Source of the DNA: Alphaproteobacteria bacterium
Lineage (GTDB): Bacteria > Pseudomonadota > Alphaproteobacteria > Micavibrionales > Micavibrionaceae
Length of the DNA: 13,242 nucleotides
Direction of reading: 5' to 3'
Assembly: GCA_030427765.1 (NCBI GenBank)
Contig: JAUICS010000011.1
Location: forward strand, 1-13,242
Shown: positions 1-8,532 of the stretch, piece by piece
Layout of the letters: the number at the start of each line of letters is the position of its first letter
How positions within the stretch are numbered: the first letter of the stretch is position 1
Position numbers and translations under genes: made by a program
Notes under the pieces: model-generated
Seen by the model: the letters and a program-made list of their open reading frames with translations, nothing else
What the model was told of the DNA's origin: nothing
The model's database searches: none

Positions 1-1
1 G

Positions 2-1327
2 GTCGAAGTTAACATCACCCCGATTTTTGGGAACAACGGTGAATGCGAATATTTCGTCGCCATTGAACGCGATATCACGGACCGTAAAAACACACAGGAA
101 GAATTACGATTACAAAAAGAAAAGGCCGAAAATGAAACAAAGGCCAAAAGCGAATATCTGGCCAATATGAGCCATGAACTAAGGACGCCGATGAATGGCA
201 TCCTGGGGTTGGCCGAAGTGTTAAAAGGATTAAACCTGAATAACGAACAGCAAGAATGCGTTGATGCCATCTTTTCATCCAGCCAATCCTTGTTGTCCCT
301 ATTAAACGATATTCTTGATCTATCTAAGATCGAAGCAAATGAAATCATCCTTGATAAAAAGGAATTCGCCATACGCGATTTATTGTTCGCCGTACGCGAT
401 ATTACAATTCCGTCTGCATCGAAAAAAGGTCTTGTTTATGATGTTAAACAATCATTGGAGGTGCCGGATACTGTGATTGGCGATAAAGGGAGGATACAGC
501 AAATCCTGATCAATCTCCTTGGAAACGCCGTTAAATTTACCGATGAAGGTTCCGTGACATTATACGTCGACTTAAGCAATCAAAACGGCATAAACAATCT
601 TGTCTTCCGTGTTATCGACACCGGAATTGGTATTCCCGATGGTTTTAAGGAATCTCTTTTTCACAAATTTTCCCAGGCGGATAACGAGGTTACACATAAG
701 TATGGTGGCACTGGACTGGGCCTCGCCATCACAAAAAATCTGATTGAATTGCACGGCGGCAGCATTGATGTCGAAAGCGCACAAGGACAAGGCACAACCT
801 TCACCGTGACAATTCCGGTGGAACATAATGATCACGAGCATCAGTCTATAATCAAGAACGGTATTAACATATCCGAATTGTCGTCGGCAGATTTATCAAA
901 CATGCGTGTTCTGGTGGTCGAGGATCATGAAATCAATCAAATGCTTATACAAAAATGGTTGAGGAAATTAAATGTACAAACCATTGATATTGTTAGTAAC
1001 GGATTTGAATCTCTAACTAACCTTCGTCATAACTCATACGACATTATATTGATGGATTGCCAGATGCCCGAACTGGACGGTTATGAAACAACCCGTCTTA
1101 TTCGCGATATTGAAAAATCAAAAGAAAAACGCACCCCGATTATTGCCGTCACCGCCAACGCCATGGTGGGTGAGCGTGAAAAATGCATAGATGCAGGCAT
1201 GGACGATTATGTCAGTAAACCATTAGATTTTTCATCCTTTCAAAACATGTTGTCTGCGTGGTCAGGCAAATCTTCAAAGGCACCAATTTTTTCATGGATG
1301 CCCTATGAAACGGGGGAACAGGCATGA
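2..1327 (+). CDS. Hybrid sensor histidine kinase, PAS-HisKA-HATPase-REC (5' partial)
   Basis: The frame is open from base 2, so the gene begins left of the window; 441 residues are visible. The first ~30 residues (ending in IERDITDRK) are the end of a PAS/PAC sensor domain, followed by a short coiled linker. HisKA has [10 protein letters not shown] with the phospho-accepting His at visible residue 58. The HATPase domain shows the N box ([12 protein letters not shown]), G1 box (DTGIGIP) and G2 box (GGTGLGL), so it should be catalytically competent. A receiver domain follows with the acidic pair in VVEDHE, phospho-acceptor Asp ~352 in [10 protein letters not shown] and Lys ~406 in VSKPL. No HPt domain follows. 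The kinase would autophosphorylate on His and pass phosphate to its own receiver, then to an outside HPt. The stop overlaps the next gene's start (ATGA), so the two are probably co-translated. The in-frame ATG at 167 lies inside HisKA and is not the start. Signal and target are unknown. Confidence 0.95.
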   Translation, partial: VEVNITPIFGNNGECEYFVAIERDITDRKNTQEELRLQKEKAENETKAKSEYLANMSHELRTPMNGILGLAEVLKGLNLNNEQQECVDAIFSSSQSLLSLLNDILDLSKIEANEIILDKKEFAIRDLLFAVRDITIPSASKKGLVYDVKQSLEVPDTVIGDKGRIQQILINLLGNAVKFTDEGSVTLYVDLSNQNGINNLVFRVIDTGIGIPDGFKESLFHKFSQADNEVTHKYGGTGLGLAITKNLIELHGGSIDVESAQGQGTTFTVTIPVEHNDHEHQSIIKNGINISELSSADLSNMRVLVVEDHEINQMLIQKWLRKLNVQTIDIVSNGFESLTNLRHNSYDIILMDCQMPELDGYETTRLIRDIEKSKEKRTPIIAVTANAMVGEREKCIDAGMDDYVSKPLDFSSFQNMLSAWSGKSSKAPIFSWMPYETGEQA

Positions 1328-3192
1328 ACATAAAACAATATCTCCAAGACATATTTGAATATCACATCCTTATGCGCACAAAACGCGTTCGACATAAAAC
1401 AGTCCGTTTTTTAATATTGCTCGCAGGTTTCTTTTTATCTTTGTCCGCCTATGCAGTGATGCATGAAATGTTTAAACAGCAGGTGTTTAACAGTTACGTT
1501 ATGGGCCTGCCGATCAATTTTTACATTGTTATCATCCCATTAACGATTTTTGGTACGACACTCGCCTTCTTCGTGTTTTCACATTACGCGGCGCTGAATA
1601 TGAAAGCCCTCAAAAAAGCACAGGAGGCCGCCGAAAACGCCAATCAATCACAACGTGATTTTCTTACAAATATTAGCCATGAATTACGTACCCCGATGAA
1701 CGGCATACTCGGTTTAACCGATATTCTCAGGCAATCAGACCTGAACTATGAACAGCGTGAATGCGTGAGTGCAATATTCAGTTCCTCCCGGTCCCTACTT
1801 GGTATATTGAATGACCTGCTGGACCTTTCCAAAATCGAATCACAACAGTTCGATTTCAATGTTGAAGAGACGACAGTTAAAAACGTTCTGAAGCAAGTAA
1901 AGAATCTTACTTTGCAGCAGGCAAACGAAAAGGGCCTGACCCTGAACTTCGAAATGGGTCTGGATGTACCCGCGTCGCTATGGACAGATAAAATACGACT
2001 GACACAGGTTCTGACCAATATCGTTAATAACGCGATTAAGTTTACCGAGGAAGGGTCCGTGACCGTGACCGCAAATATCGACAAATCATCGCCACGGCAA
2101 CAGATATTATTCGTGATCAAGGATACCGGCATTGGTATACCAAAAGACTTTCAAGACAAACTGTTTCATAAATTCAGTCAGGCCGATACATCCATCACAC
2201 GCAAAAATGGCGGCACGGGCTTGGGACTTACGATAACAAAGAACCTTGTTGATCTGATGAAGGGCAGTATTTCATTCGATAGTTCCGAAAAAAACGGCAC
2301 ACGATTTTACGTACGCATACCGGTCAAACCACCGGTTGCATTAATACCGGATAAGGTAAACGTAAGTGAATACCCCCCTGCCGAGCACCTTGCCTGCCAA
2401 GATACCACACCCGAAGTACAGGCAACTGATTCATTATCAATACTGATTGCCGAAGATCATGAAATTAACCAGATGCTGATTAAAAAATGGCTGGTAAAAA
2501 TAGGCATTCAGGATATCACAATAGTCGAAAGTGGGGATTTAGTGCTCGAAGCCATGGAACATAAGGATTTCGATGTCATATTCATGGATTGTCAAATGCC
2601 GGTGATGGATGGATACCAGACCACACAGATCATCCGGGAAATTGAAAAAGGCGGACATACACATATGAACATCATCGCCATGACCGCAAACGCCATGGTT
2701 GGCGATAAGGAAAAATGCCTAAAAGCCGGGATGGATGATTATTTAAGCAAGCCGCTGTCATACGAAAAATTGCAAGACACCCTGTCAAAGATCACTCATA
2801 TATCCGAGCGCACAGACAATGCGTCTTGCAATTCCAACGACGCACAGGCCGACACAACTCAGGATATCCCGCTTGATTTAAGCAGATTAAAAGAGTTTTC
2901 AGACGGGGACCCCGAGGAAGAAAAATTGATCGTGAATCTGTTTCTGGAAAAAGTGAATAGATCAATTCATGAACTGAGAACAAGTCTGGACAATCAGGAA
3001 CCGGATATGTGGAGTGATGCCGTTCACGCATTAAAAGGGGCGTCCGGCAATATCGGCGCCATGAATATGTACAACATATGTCTATCGAACGAAAACGAAG
3101 CCACAGAGACCTCAAAAATGGACCCGTCCGTTGTCGACCTGATCGAAAAAGAACTGGCCAGTATTGAGAAAACTGTCAGTACAATGCATTAG
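1324..3192 (+). CDS. Membrane hybrid histidine kinase, HisKA-HATPase-REC-HPt
   Basis: This 622-residue protein has two predicted membrane helices (~28-46 and ~65-87) enclosing a short loop of under 20 residues, so no periplasmic sensor domain is evident. HisKA carries His119 in [10 protein letters not shown]. The HATPase domain has Asn236 (N box), DTGIGIP from 267 and GGTGLGL from 296. The receiver domain (~371-490) has Asp378, Asp422 in MDCQMPVMDG and Lys476. A C-terminal HPt domain (~520-620) has His568 in HALKGASGNIGA. All four modules of a His-Asp-His phosphorelay are therefore present, short of a final response regulator. Its core and receiver closely resemble those of the upstream kinase, including the rare shared strings DHEINQMLI and TANAMVG, which points to a tandem duplication. 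The ATG overlaps the upstream stop as ATGA. No response regulator gene is visible nearby, so the output is unknown. Confidence 0.96.
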   Translation: MNIKQYLQDIFEYHILMRTKRVRHKTVRFLILLAGFFLSLSAYAVMHEMFKQQVFNSYVMGLPINFYIVIIPLTIFGTTLAFFVFSHYAALNMKALKKAQEAAENANQSQRDFLTNISHELRTPMNGILGLTDILRQSDLNYEQRECVSAIFSSSRSLLGILNDLLDLSKIESQQFDFNVEETTVKNVLKQVKNLTLQQANEKGLTLNFEMGLDVPASLWTDKIRLTQVLTNIVNNAIKFTEEGSVTVTANIDKSSPRQQILFVIKDTGIGIPKDFQDKLFHKFSQADTSITRKNGGTGLGLTITKNLVDLMKGSISFDSSEKNGTRFYVRIPVKPPVALIPDKVNVSEYPPAEHLACQDTTPEVQATDSLSILIAEDHEINQMLIKKWLVKIGIQDITIVESGDLVLEAMEHKDFDVIFMDCQMPVMDGYQTTQIIREIEKGGHTHMNIIAMTANAMVGDKEKCLKAGMDDYLSKPLSYEKLQDTLSKITHISERTDNASCNSNDAQADTTQDIPLDLSRLKEFSDGDPEEEKLIVNLFLEKVNRSIHELRTSLDNQEPDMWSDAVHALKGASGNIGAMNMYNICLSNENEATETSKMDPSVVDLIEKELASIEKTVSTMH

Positions 3193-3231
3193 AGTCAGAC
3201 GTCATCATCATAAAATTATAAAATATGTGTC

Positions 3232-3263
3232 CGTTCCTTATTATCACTGTTGATTAAGGGACG
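3232..3263 (+). terminator. Hairpin after the kinase pair (weak terminator or leader structure)
   Basis: CGTTCCTTA (3232-3240) pairs with TAAGGGACG (3255-3263) with one G-U wobble. After a TT bulge, ATCA (3243-3246) pairs with TGAT (3251-3254) around a CTGT loop. The stem is strong but no T-run follows, so it is not a classical intrinsic terminator. It sits 39 bases after the kinase stop and 53 before the BolA-family start, so it may separate the two units or belong to the leader of the second. Promoter candidates to its right (TTGATT at 3267) are weak. Confidence 0.4.
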
Positions 3264-3300
3264 CACTTGATTTACTGCTTAAATACAATAGGTTTGGTTA

Positions 3301-3306
3301 AAGGAG
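3301..3306 (+). promoter_or_regulatory. Ribosome binding site of the BolA-family gene
   Basis: AAGGAG lies 10 bases before the ATG at 3317. A second in-frame ATG at 3323 would be 16 bases away, so the first ATG is preferred. Confidence 0.75.
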
Positions 3307-3316
3307 ACGTATAAAC

Positions 3317-3553
3317 ATGCCCATGGAACACGGAACACTGGTTACTTTAATTAAAGAAGGTATCCCGGATGCGAAAGTTCGTATCGAAGACCTTCGCGGT
3401 GATGGTGACCATTACGCTGCATATATTGAATCAGCCGCGTTCGAGGGAAAAACACGTGTTCAGCAACACCAAATGGTCTATGACGCCCTGCAGGGAAAAA
3501 TGGGACCGGAGCTTCATGCTCTGGCCATCCAAACCTCCGTCCCGAAAAACTGA
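3317..3553 (+). CDS. BolA/IbaG-family iron-sulfur regulator
   Basis: This 78-residue protein has the BolA-like fold pattern: an N-terminal helix (LVTLIKEGIPDAKV), strands around the DHYAAYIES segment, a helix with KTRVQQHQMVYDAL, and the C-terminal family signature HALAIQT. The length is typical of the short IbaG-like branch. BolA-family proteins bind a [2Fe-2S] cluster together with monothiol glutaredoxins through conserved histidines; His107-type and C-terminal His residues of the family are represented here by the DHY and LHALAI histidines. The next gene, 21 bases downstream on the same strand, is such a glutaredoxin, so the two products very likely form the usual complex in iron-sulfur trafficking or iron sensing. 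Without a tree I cannot decide between BolA proper and IbaG, hence no symbol. Confidence 0.93.
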   Translation: MPMEHGTLVTLIKEGIPDAKVRIEDLRGDGDHYAAYIESAAFEGKTRVQQHQMVYDALQGKMGPELHALAIQTSVPKN

Positions 3554-3574
3554 AAAGATAATAAGGATTACGAT

Positions 3575-3913
3575 ATGTCTGATGATATAAACGCCGTTAT
3601 TCAAAATGAAATTGATAGTAATGATGTCGTTCTGTTTATGAAGGGCACTGCAGATGCACCGATGTGCGGATTTTCTGCCGCCGTGGCGCATATTCTTGAA
3701 CATTTAGGTGTTGAGTATAAAGACATCAATGTTATGGAGGACAACGACCTTCGTGAAGGCATTAAAACATTCACAAACTGGCCAACCATCCCGCAACTTT
3801 ACGTAAAAGGTGAGTTTGTCGGCGGCTGCGATATTATTCGCGAGATGTTTGAGGCGAGAGAGCTTCAAGACCTTTTGGGTAAAAAAGGCGTTTCCTACAG
3901 CGAAGCCGCTTAA
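3575..3913 (+). CDS. grxD: Monothiol glutaredoxin, Grx4/GrxD type
   Basis: This 112-residue cytoplasmic protein has the monothiol active site CGFS in APMCGFSAAV (Cys at ~residue 31), the KGTADAPMCGFS approach typical of the family, the cis-Pro segment WPTIPQLYVKGEFVGGCDI, and the GG(C/S)D glutathione-binding motif. Monothiol CGFS glutaredoxins bridge a [2Fe-2S] cluster with glutathione, alone or as a heterodimer with a BolA protein, and deliver it to target proteins; they are poor general reductants. It follows the BolA-family gene by 21 bases with its own ribosome binding site (TAAGGA, eight bases before the ATG), so the two form an operon. The length matches the single-domain bacterial form. 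It converges on rodA, whose stop is 20 bases away. Confidence 0.96.
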   Translation: MSDDINAVIQNEIDSNDVVLFMKGTADAPMCGFSAAVAHILEHLGVEYKDINVMEDNDLREGIKTFTNWPTIPQLYVKGEFVGGCDIIREMFEARELQDLLGKKGVSYSEAA

Positions 3914-3923
3914 TAAGATAATC

Positions 3924-3952
3924 CAAAAATCATTATATACGTGGGATTTTTG
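3924..3952. terminator. Possible bidirectional terminator between grxD and rodA
   Basis: CAAAAATC (3924-3931) and GATTTTTG (3945-3952) form an 8-bp inverted repeat with a 13-base spacer, in the 19-base convergent gap and the end of rodA. The A and T runs lie inside the stem, so it could act in either direction but would be weak. It overlaps the last codons of rodA. Confidence 0.4.
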
Positions 3953-5066
3953 AATCCCTGTGCACACTTGCACTTAATACCAGGCCAAATCCGGCCATTA
4001 CGGCCAGCATGGATGTTCCCCCATATGACACAAGCGGCAATGGCGCACCCACGACCGGGATTACCCCCATGACCATCGCAATGTTGATGAGCACATAAAG
4101 TGAAAAGTTTATCGTAACACCAAGAACAAGTATCTGGGCAAATTTGGAGTGGCTTTTATACGCGATCCAATGACCGTATGCCATAACCAGTCCCATCAAA
4201 AATAATAGAAACAGACCACCGACAAGGCCCCATTCCTCGGCCCACAGCGTAAAGATAAAGTCGGTTTGTTTTTCGGGAAGAAAGTTCAAGTGACTTTGTG
4301 TTCCTTGCAAAAACCCCTTCCCTTCCAATCCACCGGACCCAAGGGCAATTTTGGATTGTAAAATGTGATATCCGGAACCAAGCGGATCTGTTTCAGGATT
4401 CAGGAACGTTAAAACACGTTGTTTCTGGTAATCATGTAAAAATTGCCAGATGACAGGCAGCGCACCCATCCCGCATATGATAATCCCGAGGAACAGCCAT
4501 ATCGGTGCCCCGCTGATAAAGAATATTGCCCCCGCATTAAGAAGCAACATCAATGCCGTACCCAAATCCGGCTGCATCAACACCAGTCCAACCGGTATAA
4601 GCGTCAGGATTGTTGGAAAAATAAGCATAAGAATGTTTTTGGCGTTTTCCTCACCGATTGCGTGAAAATAACGTGCGAGCACGACGATCAATGCAATTTT
4701 GGTAAGCTCCGAAGGCTGAAGTTGAATCCCGCCAATATCAATCCATCGCTGCGCACCCATTCCGACTTGCCCGATAAATTCCACACACAAAAGAAGAATA
4801 ACGCAGGCCAAAAACGGGATATAAGCCAGCCGGTGCAAAAACCGTAAATCAATCATCGCGATAATAAGCATGCCAAGTGTGCAGATTACGATACGTTTAA
4901 TCTGACGGATCGCCCACGGCTCAAAACTCCCATTCGCCGCAGAATACAATGCCATCACTCCTATTCCCGCGATCATCAGGATCAAGAGAACAAGCCCCCA
5001 GTTCAGATTAATAAACTTCTGCCATATCGGCATATCACTGGATATATGTGTTGCGCGCTGTAACAT
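3933..5066 (-). CDS. rodA: Peptidoglycan glycosyltransferase RodA (SEDS family)
   Basis: This 377-residue polytopic inner-membrane protein has about ten hydrophobic helices. RodA polymerises lipid II into glycan strands for lateral wall growth, in complex with PBP2. Family marks seen are GAQRWIDIGG then QPSELTK (~104-123), MQPDLGT (~164-170), LGSGGLEGKG (~242-251), the catalytic-loop Asp269 in FLPEKQTDFIFTLWAEE, and the C-terminal GAPLPLVSYGGTS. All expected key positions are present. The ATG follows the mrdA stop by nine bases, with GGGATAAAG just upstream as ribosome binding site, so RodA and PBP2 are co-expressed. It is the last gene of the mre cluster. The length is normal for RodA, and the neighbour PBP2 argues against FtsW. 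Confidence 0.97.
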   Translation of the reverse strand: MLQRATHISSDMPIWQKFINLNWGLVLLILMIAGIGVMALYSAANGSFEPWAIRQIKRIVICTLGMLIIAMIDLRFLHRLAYIPFLACVILLLCVEFIGQVGMGAQRWIDIGGIQLQPSELTKIALIVVLARYFHAIGEENAKNILMLIFPTILTLIPVGLVLMQPDLGTALMLLLNAGAIFFISGAPIWLFLGIIICGMGALPVIWQFLHDYQKQRVLTFLNPETDPLGSGYHILQSKIALGSGGLEGKGFLQGTQSHLNFLPEKQTDFIFTLWAEEWGLVGGLFLLFLMGLVMAYGHWIAYKSHSKFAQILVLGVTINFSLYVLINIAMVMGVIPVVGAPLPLVSYGGTSMLAVMAGFGLVLSASVHRDSKIPRI

Positions 5067-5075
5067 TCTTTATCC

Positions 5076-6959
5076 CTATAACGTATCTATCGAAACCGAT
5101 TGCCCTGCCGACAGACGTTCTTGCAGTTTTATGGCCGGATTGATTTTTTGCGCCTGAAGCAGTAAATCCCTCGCCACTGGTGCCGCCGCTTTCGAGCCGC
5201 TACCACCATGCTCAACGACAACCGCACATACGTAACGCGGGTCCTGCTGCGGTGCGTAACCAACATAAAGGGCATGGTGCCTGTATTTTCGCGCCAGTTC
5301 CTCGTTTTTGACACCTGCCGCGCGTTCCGCCTTCGTAATACGCCGTACCTGCGCCGTACCGGTTTTTCCGCCCATTTGCATGCCAACTTCGTAAATACTT
5401 GAACCGCGTGCCGTTCCGCTTTCACCGGTTACAACACGGTCCATGCCGTATTTTACAAGGTTCAAATGATGAATATTGATATTCATTTTTTCAATGCCGG
5501 AAGATACGAATTCACGACCTTGTTTCAATGTAATCCATGGGCTCACGGCCTGCCCGCCATTTACAATACGTGCGGTCATTAAGGCCAGTTGCAACGGGGT
5601 TGTCAGTAAATATCCCTGCCCGATACTGGCCACAACCGTTTCGCCAGGTGCCCAACGTTCACCAAAACGCCCATACTTCCATTCCGATGTTGGCACAAGC
5701 CCCGGACGCTCTTCCGTAAGCTCAAAACCCAATTTCTGACCAAGCCCGAATTCTTCCGCAACTTCAGCAATGTCATCAATTTTAAGCTGTGTCGCCAGAT
5801 TATAAAAATAAGTATCGCAAGATTGTTCCAGCGCGGAAAATAAATTAACACTGCCGTGCCCTTCTTTTTTCCAGCAATGGAATGTATCGCGCCCTAACTT
5901 GAATGACCCCGGACAAAAGAACGTTGTACCGGCATCAATAATCCCTTTTTTCAATGCCGCCAGCGCCGTTACCATTTTGAAGGTAGAGCCGGGTGGATAT
6001 TGACCGGCAATGGCCTTATTCGTCAGTGGTTTATTGACATCATTAACCAGTTCATCCCATTGTTTCGTCGACAAACCCTGACCGAATATCTTCGGATCAT
6101 ATGACGGGAATGACGCCAGCGCATAAATTGCACCGCTAAATGCATCCATCACCACCGCTGAGGCACTTACCGACTCACGCAATCGTTCATACGTGAATGT
6201 CTGAAGATCGCGGTCCAGACTTAACTCAAGATTATCGCCGGTCTGTGCCGGTTGTTTATTCAGTTCGCGAATTTCACGGCCAACGACATTGACCTCAACC
6301 TCCGCTCGACCGGCACGTCCGCGCAGAGTCTCGTCATAGGCCTTCTCAATTCCGACCTTACCGATTTTAAATCCCGGAATGTTCAGGGCCGGATCATGTG
6401 TAATGTCTGATTTACTAACCTCCCCCACATAACCAATAATGTGTGAGCCTGCATTTTCGATCGGGTAATTCCGGAAATATCCAATGTCGGTTAGAATACC
6501 CGGAAGATCGGGTATATTCACCTCGATGATCGATAATTCCTGACGGGTCAGATTATCCTTAATCTGGATCGGGAAATATGACGGTTTTTCCTTAACCCGT
6601 TTCAGAACCGATTCAATTTCGGGATCTGACAGATCAATCAATTTGGACAGTGAGAATAATACTTTACGAATATCATCCGTTTGTTCCGGAACGATAAACA
6701 CCTGATATTTCTGTTTATTCACCGCCAGCGGCAGGCCATTCAAATCCAGAATCTGTCCACGTTGCGGCGGAATAATACGTACGTTAATCCGGTTTTTATC
6801 AGCAAGGGTTTTATACTGCTCCCCATGCACAACCTGAAGCCACCCCAAGCGAGCGCCCAATCCGGCAAGGCCGATTAATTGAAATCCGCCGATTAAAAAT
6901 GCTCGGCGCGTAAGTTTATGGGAATTTTCTGAATCCAGCGTGTTATACATACTGCGCAC
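5076..6959 (-). CDS. mrdA: Penicillin-binding protein 2, elongation transpeptidase
   Basis: This 627-residue class B PBP has a short cytoplasmic tail, one membrane anchor (~21-43), a non-catalytic pedestal domain (~50-230, with PPQRGQILDLNG) and a C-terminal transpeptidase domain. The catalytic motifs are intact: nucleophile Ser325 in PPGSTFKM, SCD at 380-382 and KTGTAQ at 532-537. A Cys/His-rich loop (Cys349, Asp358, Cys362, His368) lies where some PBP2 proteins bind zinc; that reading is inference. The enzyme cross-links glycan strands made by RodA and is the mecillinam-type target in well-studied bacteria. The longest reading starts with GTG at 6959, directly after the mreD stop codon. An ATG three codons in (6950) is also possible; GGGGAAGGG at the mreD end could serve either. 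It sits between mreD and rodA, as usual. Confidence 0.97.
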   Translation of the reverse strand: MRSMYNTLDSENSHKLTRRAFLIGGFQLIGLAGLGARLGWLQVVHGEQYKTLADKNRINVRIIPPQRGQILDLNGLPLAVNKQKYQVFIVPEQTDDIRKVLFSLSKLIDLSDPEIESVLKRVKEKPSYFPIQIKDNLTRQELSIIEVNIPDLPGILTDIGYFRNYPIENAGSHIIGYVGEVSKSDITHDPALNIPGFKIGKVGIEKAYDETLRGRAGRAEVEVNVVGREIRELNKQPAQTGDNLELSLDRDLQTFTYERLRESVSASAVVMDAFSGAIYALASFPSYDPKIFGQGLSTKQWDELVNDVNKPLTNKAIAGQYPPGSTFKMVTALAALKKGIIDAGTTFFCPGSFKLGRDTFHCWKKEGHGSVNLFSALEQSCDTYFYNLATQLKIDDIAEVAEEFGLGQKLGFELTEERPGLVPTSEWKYGRFGERWAPGETVVASIGQGYLLTTPLQLALMTARIVNGGQAVSPWITLKQGREFVSSGIEKMNINIHHLNLVKYGMDRVVTGESGTARGSSIYEVGMQMGGKTGTAQVRRITKAERAAGVKNEELARKYRHHALYVGYAPQQDPRYVCAVVVEHGGSGSKAAAPVARDLLLQAQKINPAIKLQERLSAGQSVSIDTL

Positions 6960-7499
6960 TTACCCTTCCCCATCCGAAAGCGGCAAGTACCTGTGGGTTA
7001 GAATGAGAAGCATAATAACAGACGGAAAAACCGCAATCGTCAGAAGGACACTGAATACGATGTTTTCAAGTTCCGGCAAATACCCCGCAAGCAACCAAAA
7101 GACACCTAGCTTAACCGCATTCATGATCAGGCATACAAAGGAAAACGCCGCCCAGAATACCAAATGTGATTGACCGAGCAGTACATTTCGCTGACTTGTC
7201 ACAATTTTGCGAATAAGGATGAATACGAAGGAGCTAAGACCAAGCGGCAATCCGGAAAACGAATCAAATATAAGCCCAACAATAAACGTAGCCCATAACG
7301 GGACGAGTGATGGTCTGTGGGTGGCCCAGTAAAAAAGTGCAATTAGAAACAAGTCGGGCTTAATACCGGTCATGCCATCCAGAAAATAAGGCACAATATT
7401 TAAAACAACCAGAAAGGCCAGCACAATTACGGCAATTCCAAACCGGAAAAACCGTGACGCAATTTCTGACGGATCGTTTAAACCGACAAATGTCTTCAT
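6960..7499 (-). CDS. mreD: Rod shape-determining protein MreD
   Basis: This 179-residue hydrophobic protein has about five membrane helices. The family core is recognisable: a helix-proline segment with KPDLFLIALFYW, followed by the VGLIFDSFSGLPLG motif (Gly-Leu-x-x-Asp then PLG) that marks MreD. MreD is an inner-membrane partner of MreC that connects MreB filaments to RodA/PBP2. The assignment also rests on position between mreC and mrdA; sequence conservation in this family is low. The ATG at 7499 has no good ribosome binding site upstream (the leader ends in TTTAATGGC). The TAA stop abuts the mrdA GTG, so the two are probably translationally coupled. A 114-base gap with a possible terminator separates it from mreC. 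Confidence 0.92.
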   Translation of the reverse strand: MKTFVGLNDPSEIASRFFRFGIAVIVLAFLVVLNIVPYFLDGMTGIKPDLFLIALFYWATHRPSLVPLWATFIVGLIFDSFSGLPLGLSSFVFILIRKIVTSQRNVLLGQSHLVFWAAFSFVCLIMNAVKLGVFWLLAGYLPELENIVFSVLLTIAVFPSVIMLLILTHRYLPLSDGEG

Positions 7500-7583
7500 G
7501 CCATTAAATATCTACTGCTTCGACAAGATTTAGGTATGTGAATTAATCTATATCGCCAAAGGAAAATGAGGAAGTCTGTTTGT

Positions 7584-7605
7584 AAAAAAACCGCAAATTA
7601 TGCAG
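7584..7605 (-). terminator. Possible intrinsic terminator after mreC
   Basis: On the minus strand CTGCA pairs with TGCGG (one G-U wobble) around a five-base loop and is followed by seven T residues (7590-7584), only eight bases after the mreC stop. The stem is short, so read-through into mreD is likely; it may lower expression of mreD-mrdA-rodA relative to mreBC. Confidence 0.45.
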
Positions 7606-7613
7606 ATTTCCGC

Positions 7614-8486
7614 CTAAAGATCGCCAAGGATCAAGTTCGGATCAATCGGACGTTGAACCAGACGTACATAATTCAGTTTGTTGAAGTCGGTGTAAAGACG
7701 AACAATGTATTGTCCGTTATCATCCAAAGACACTTTACCAACCGGAAGCCCCGTTGGAAACACACCGCCAAGACCGGATGTTACAATTTCTGTGCCGATC
7801 TGAACGTCTGCGTTTTCGGTAATATGGGTAAGAAGCGGAAATTCCGTGTTCGTTCCCTTCATAATCGCATTGTAATTTGTACCGCTTATTACAACCGGCA
7901 CGCGTGAGTTCACGTCATTAACCAGTAAGACACGGGATACATTACGTCCGACCTTTTCAACACGCCCAATAAGACCATCACCGGATAAAGCCGCATCCCC
8001 CTTACCAATACCGTCACTTTTGCCTGATAAAACAAGAATCGATTTCACGTAAGCAAGACCGGTATCGGTTAACACCTGACCAGTTACAAAACTTAATCTG
8101 TCATCAATCTGCAAATTAAGCAGGTGTTTTAAATTCTGATTTTCATCCTGAAGAAACAGTGCCTGCGTATACCACTGGCGCAATTTTTCATTTTCAATCG
8201 TCAGTCTTAAATTTTCTTCGCGCAGCGCAGTTAAATTTGATACGGCGGTTGCGACCTCTGTCACCTGCATAATGGGATATGAAATGGCCTGCACAACCGG
8301 TGACAATACATCGGTCACGGTAATTTTAACCGTTTCGGCCACGCGCGGCTGAAAGCTCGAAGCAAACATCAAAATTGCGGATAAAAGAAGGAATGCGTAG
8401 GTCGAATAACGAACACCCATAGCCGCCATGATGTTTGGCGATGGTAATGTTCCAGAAATAGAACGTTTCATTCCTCGTTGTCTCAA
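7614..8486 (-). CDS. mreC: Rod shape-determining protein MreC
   Basis: This protein of up to 290 residues has an N-terminal membrane anchor (~29-46), a periplasmic coiled coil (~75-125, rich in Leu/Glu/Asn heptads such as NLTALREENLRLTIENEKL) and a C-terminal beta-rich domain. The beta domain has family segments ALSGDGLIGRVEKVG, RVLLVNDVNSRVPVVI and TSGLGGVFPTGLPVG. MreC is the periplasmic scaffold that activates PBP2/RodA. The start is uncertain. The longest reading begins with TTG at 8486. An ATG at 8471 gives 285 residues but has AGGA immediately adjacent, which is unusually close. Further ATGs at residues 20 and 23 would still keep the anchor. The 189-base gap to mreB carries CtrA- and DnaA-like sites, so mreC may have its own promoter. 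Confidence 0.95.
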   Translation of the reverse strand: MRQRGMKRSISGTLPSPNIMAAMGVRYSTYAFLLLSAILMFASSFQPRVAETVKITVTDVLSPVVQAISYPIMQVTEVATAVSNLTALREENLRLTIENEKLRQWYTQALFLQDENQNLKHLLNLQIDDRLSFVTGQVLTDTGLAYVKSILVLSGKSDGIGKGDAALSGDGLIGRVEKVGRNVSRVLLVNDVNSRVPVVISGTNYNAIMKGTNTEFPLLTHITENADVQIGTEIVTSGLGGVFPTGLPVGKVSLDDNGQYIVRLYTDFNKLNYVRLVQRPIDPNLILGDL

Positions 8487-8532
8487 AGCCTGATACCCAA
8501 TATCGTGTAATTTAAATCTTACAGAGAAAGTA

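Noticed and set aside
167..1327. ATG at 167 as the true start of the first kinase
   Set aside because: The frame is open to base 2 and encodes a PAS/PAC end and linker; ATG 167 lies inside the conserved HisKA motif.
4443..4847. 134-residue + strand frame opposite rodA
   Set aside because: It lies entirely antisense to a conserved SEDS gene, has no recognisable domain, and its composition is that of a shadow frame.
7566..7907. 113-residue + strand frame opposite the 3' end of mreC
   Set aside because: Antisense to conserved MreC sequence, with a basic low-quality composition and no family resemblance.
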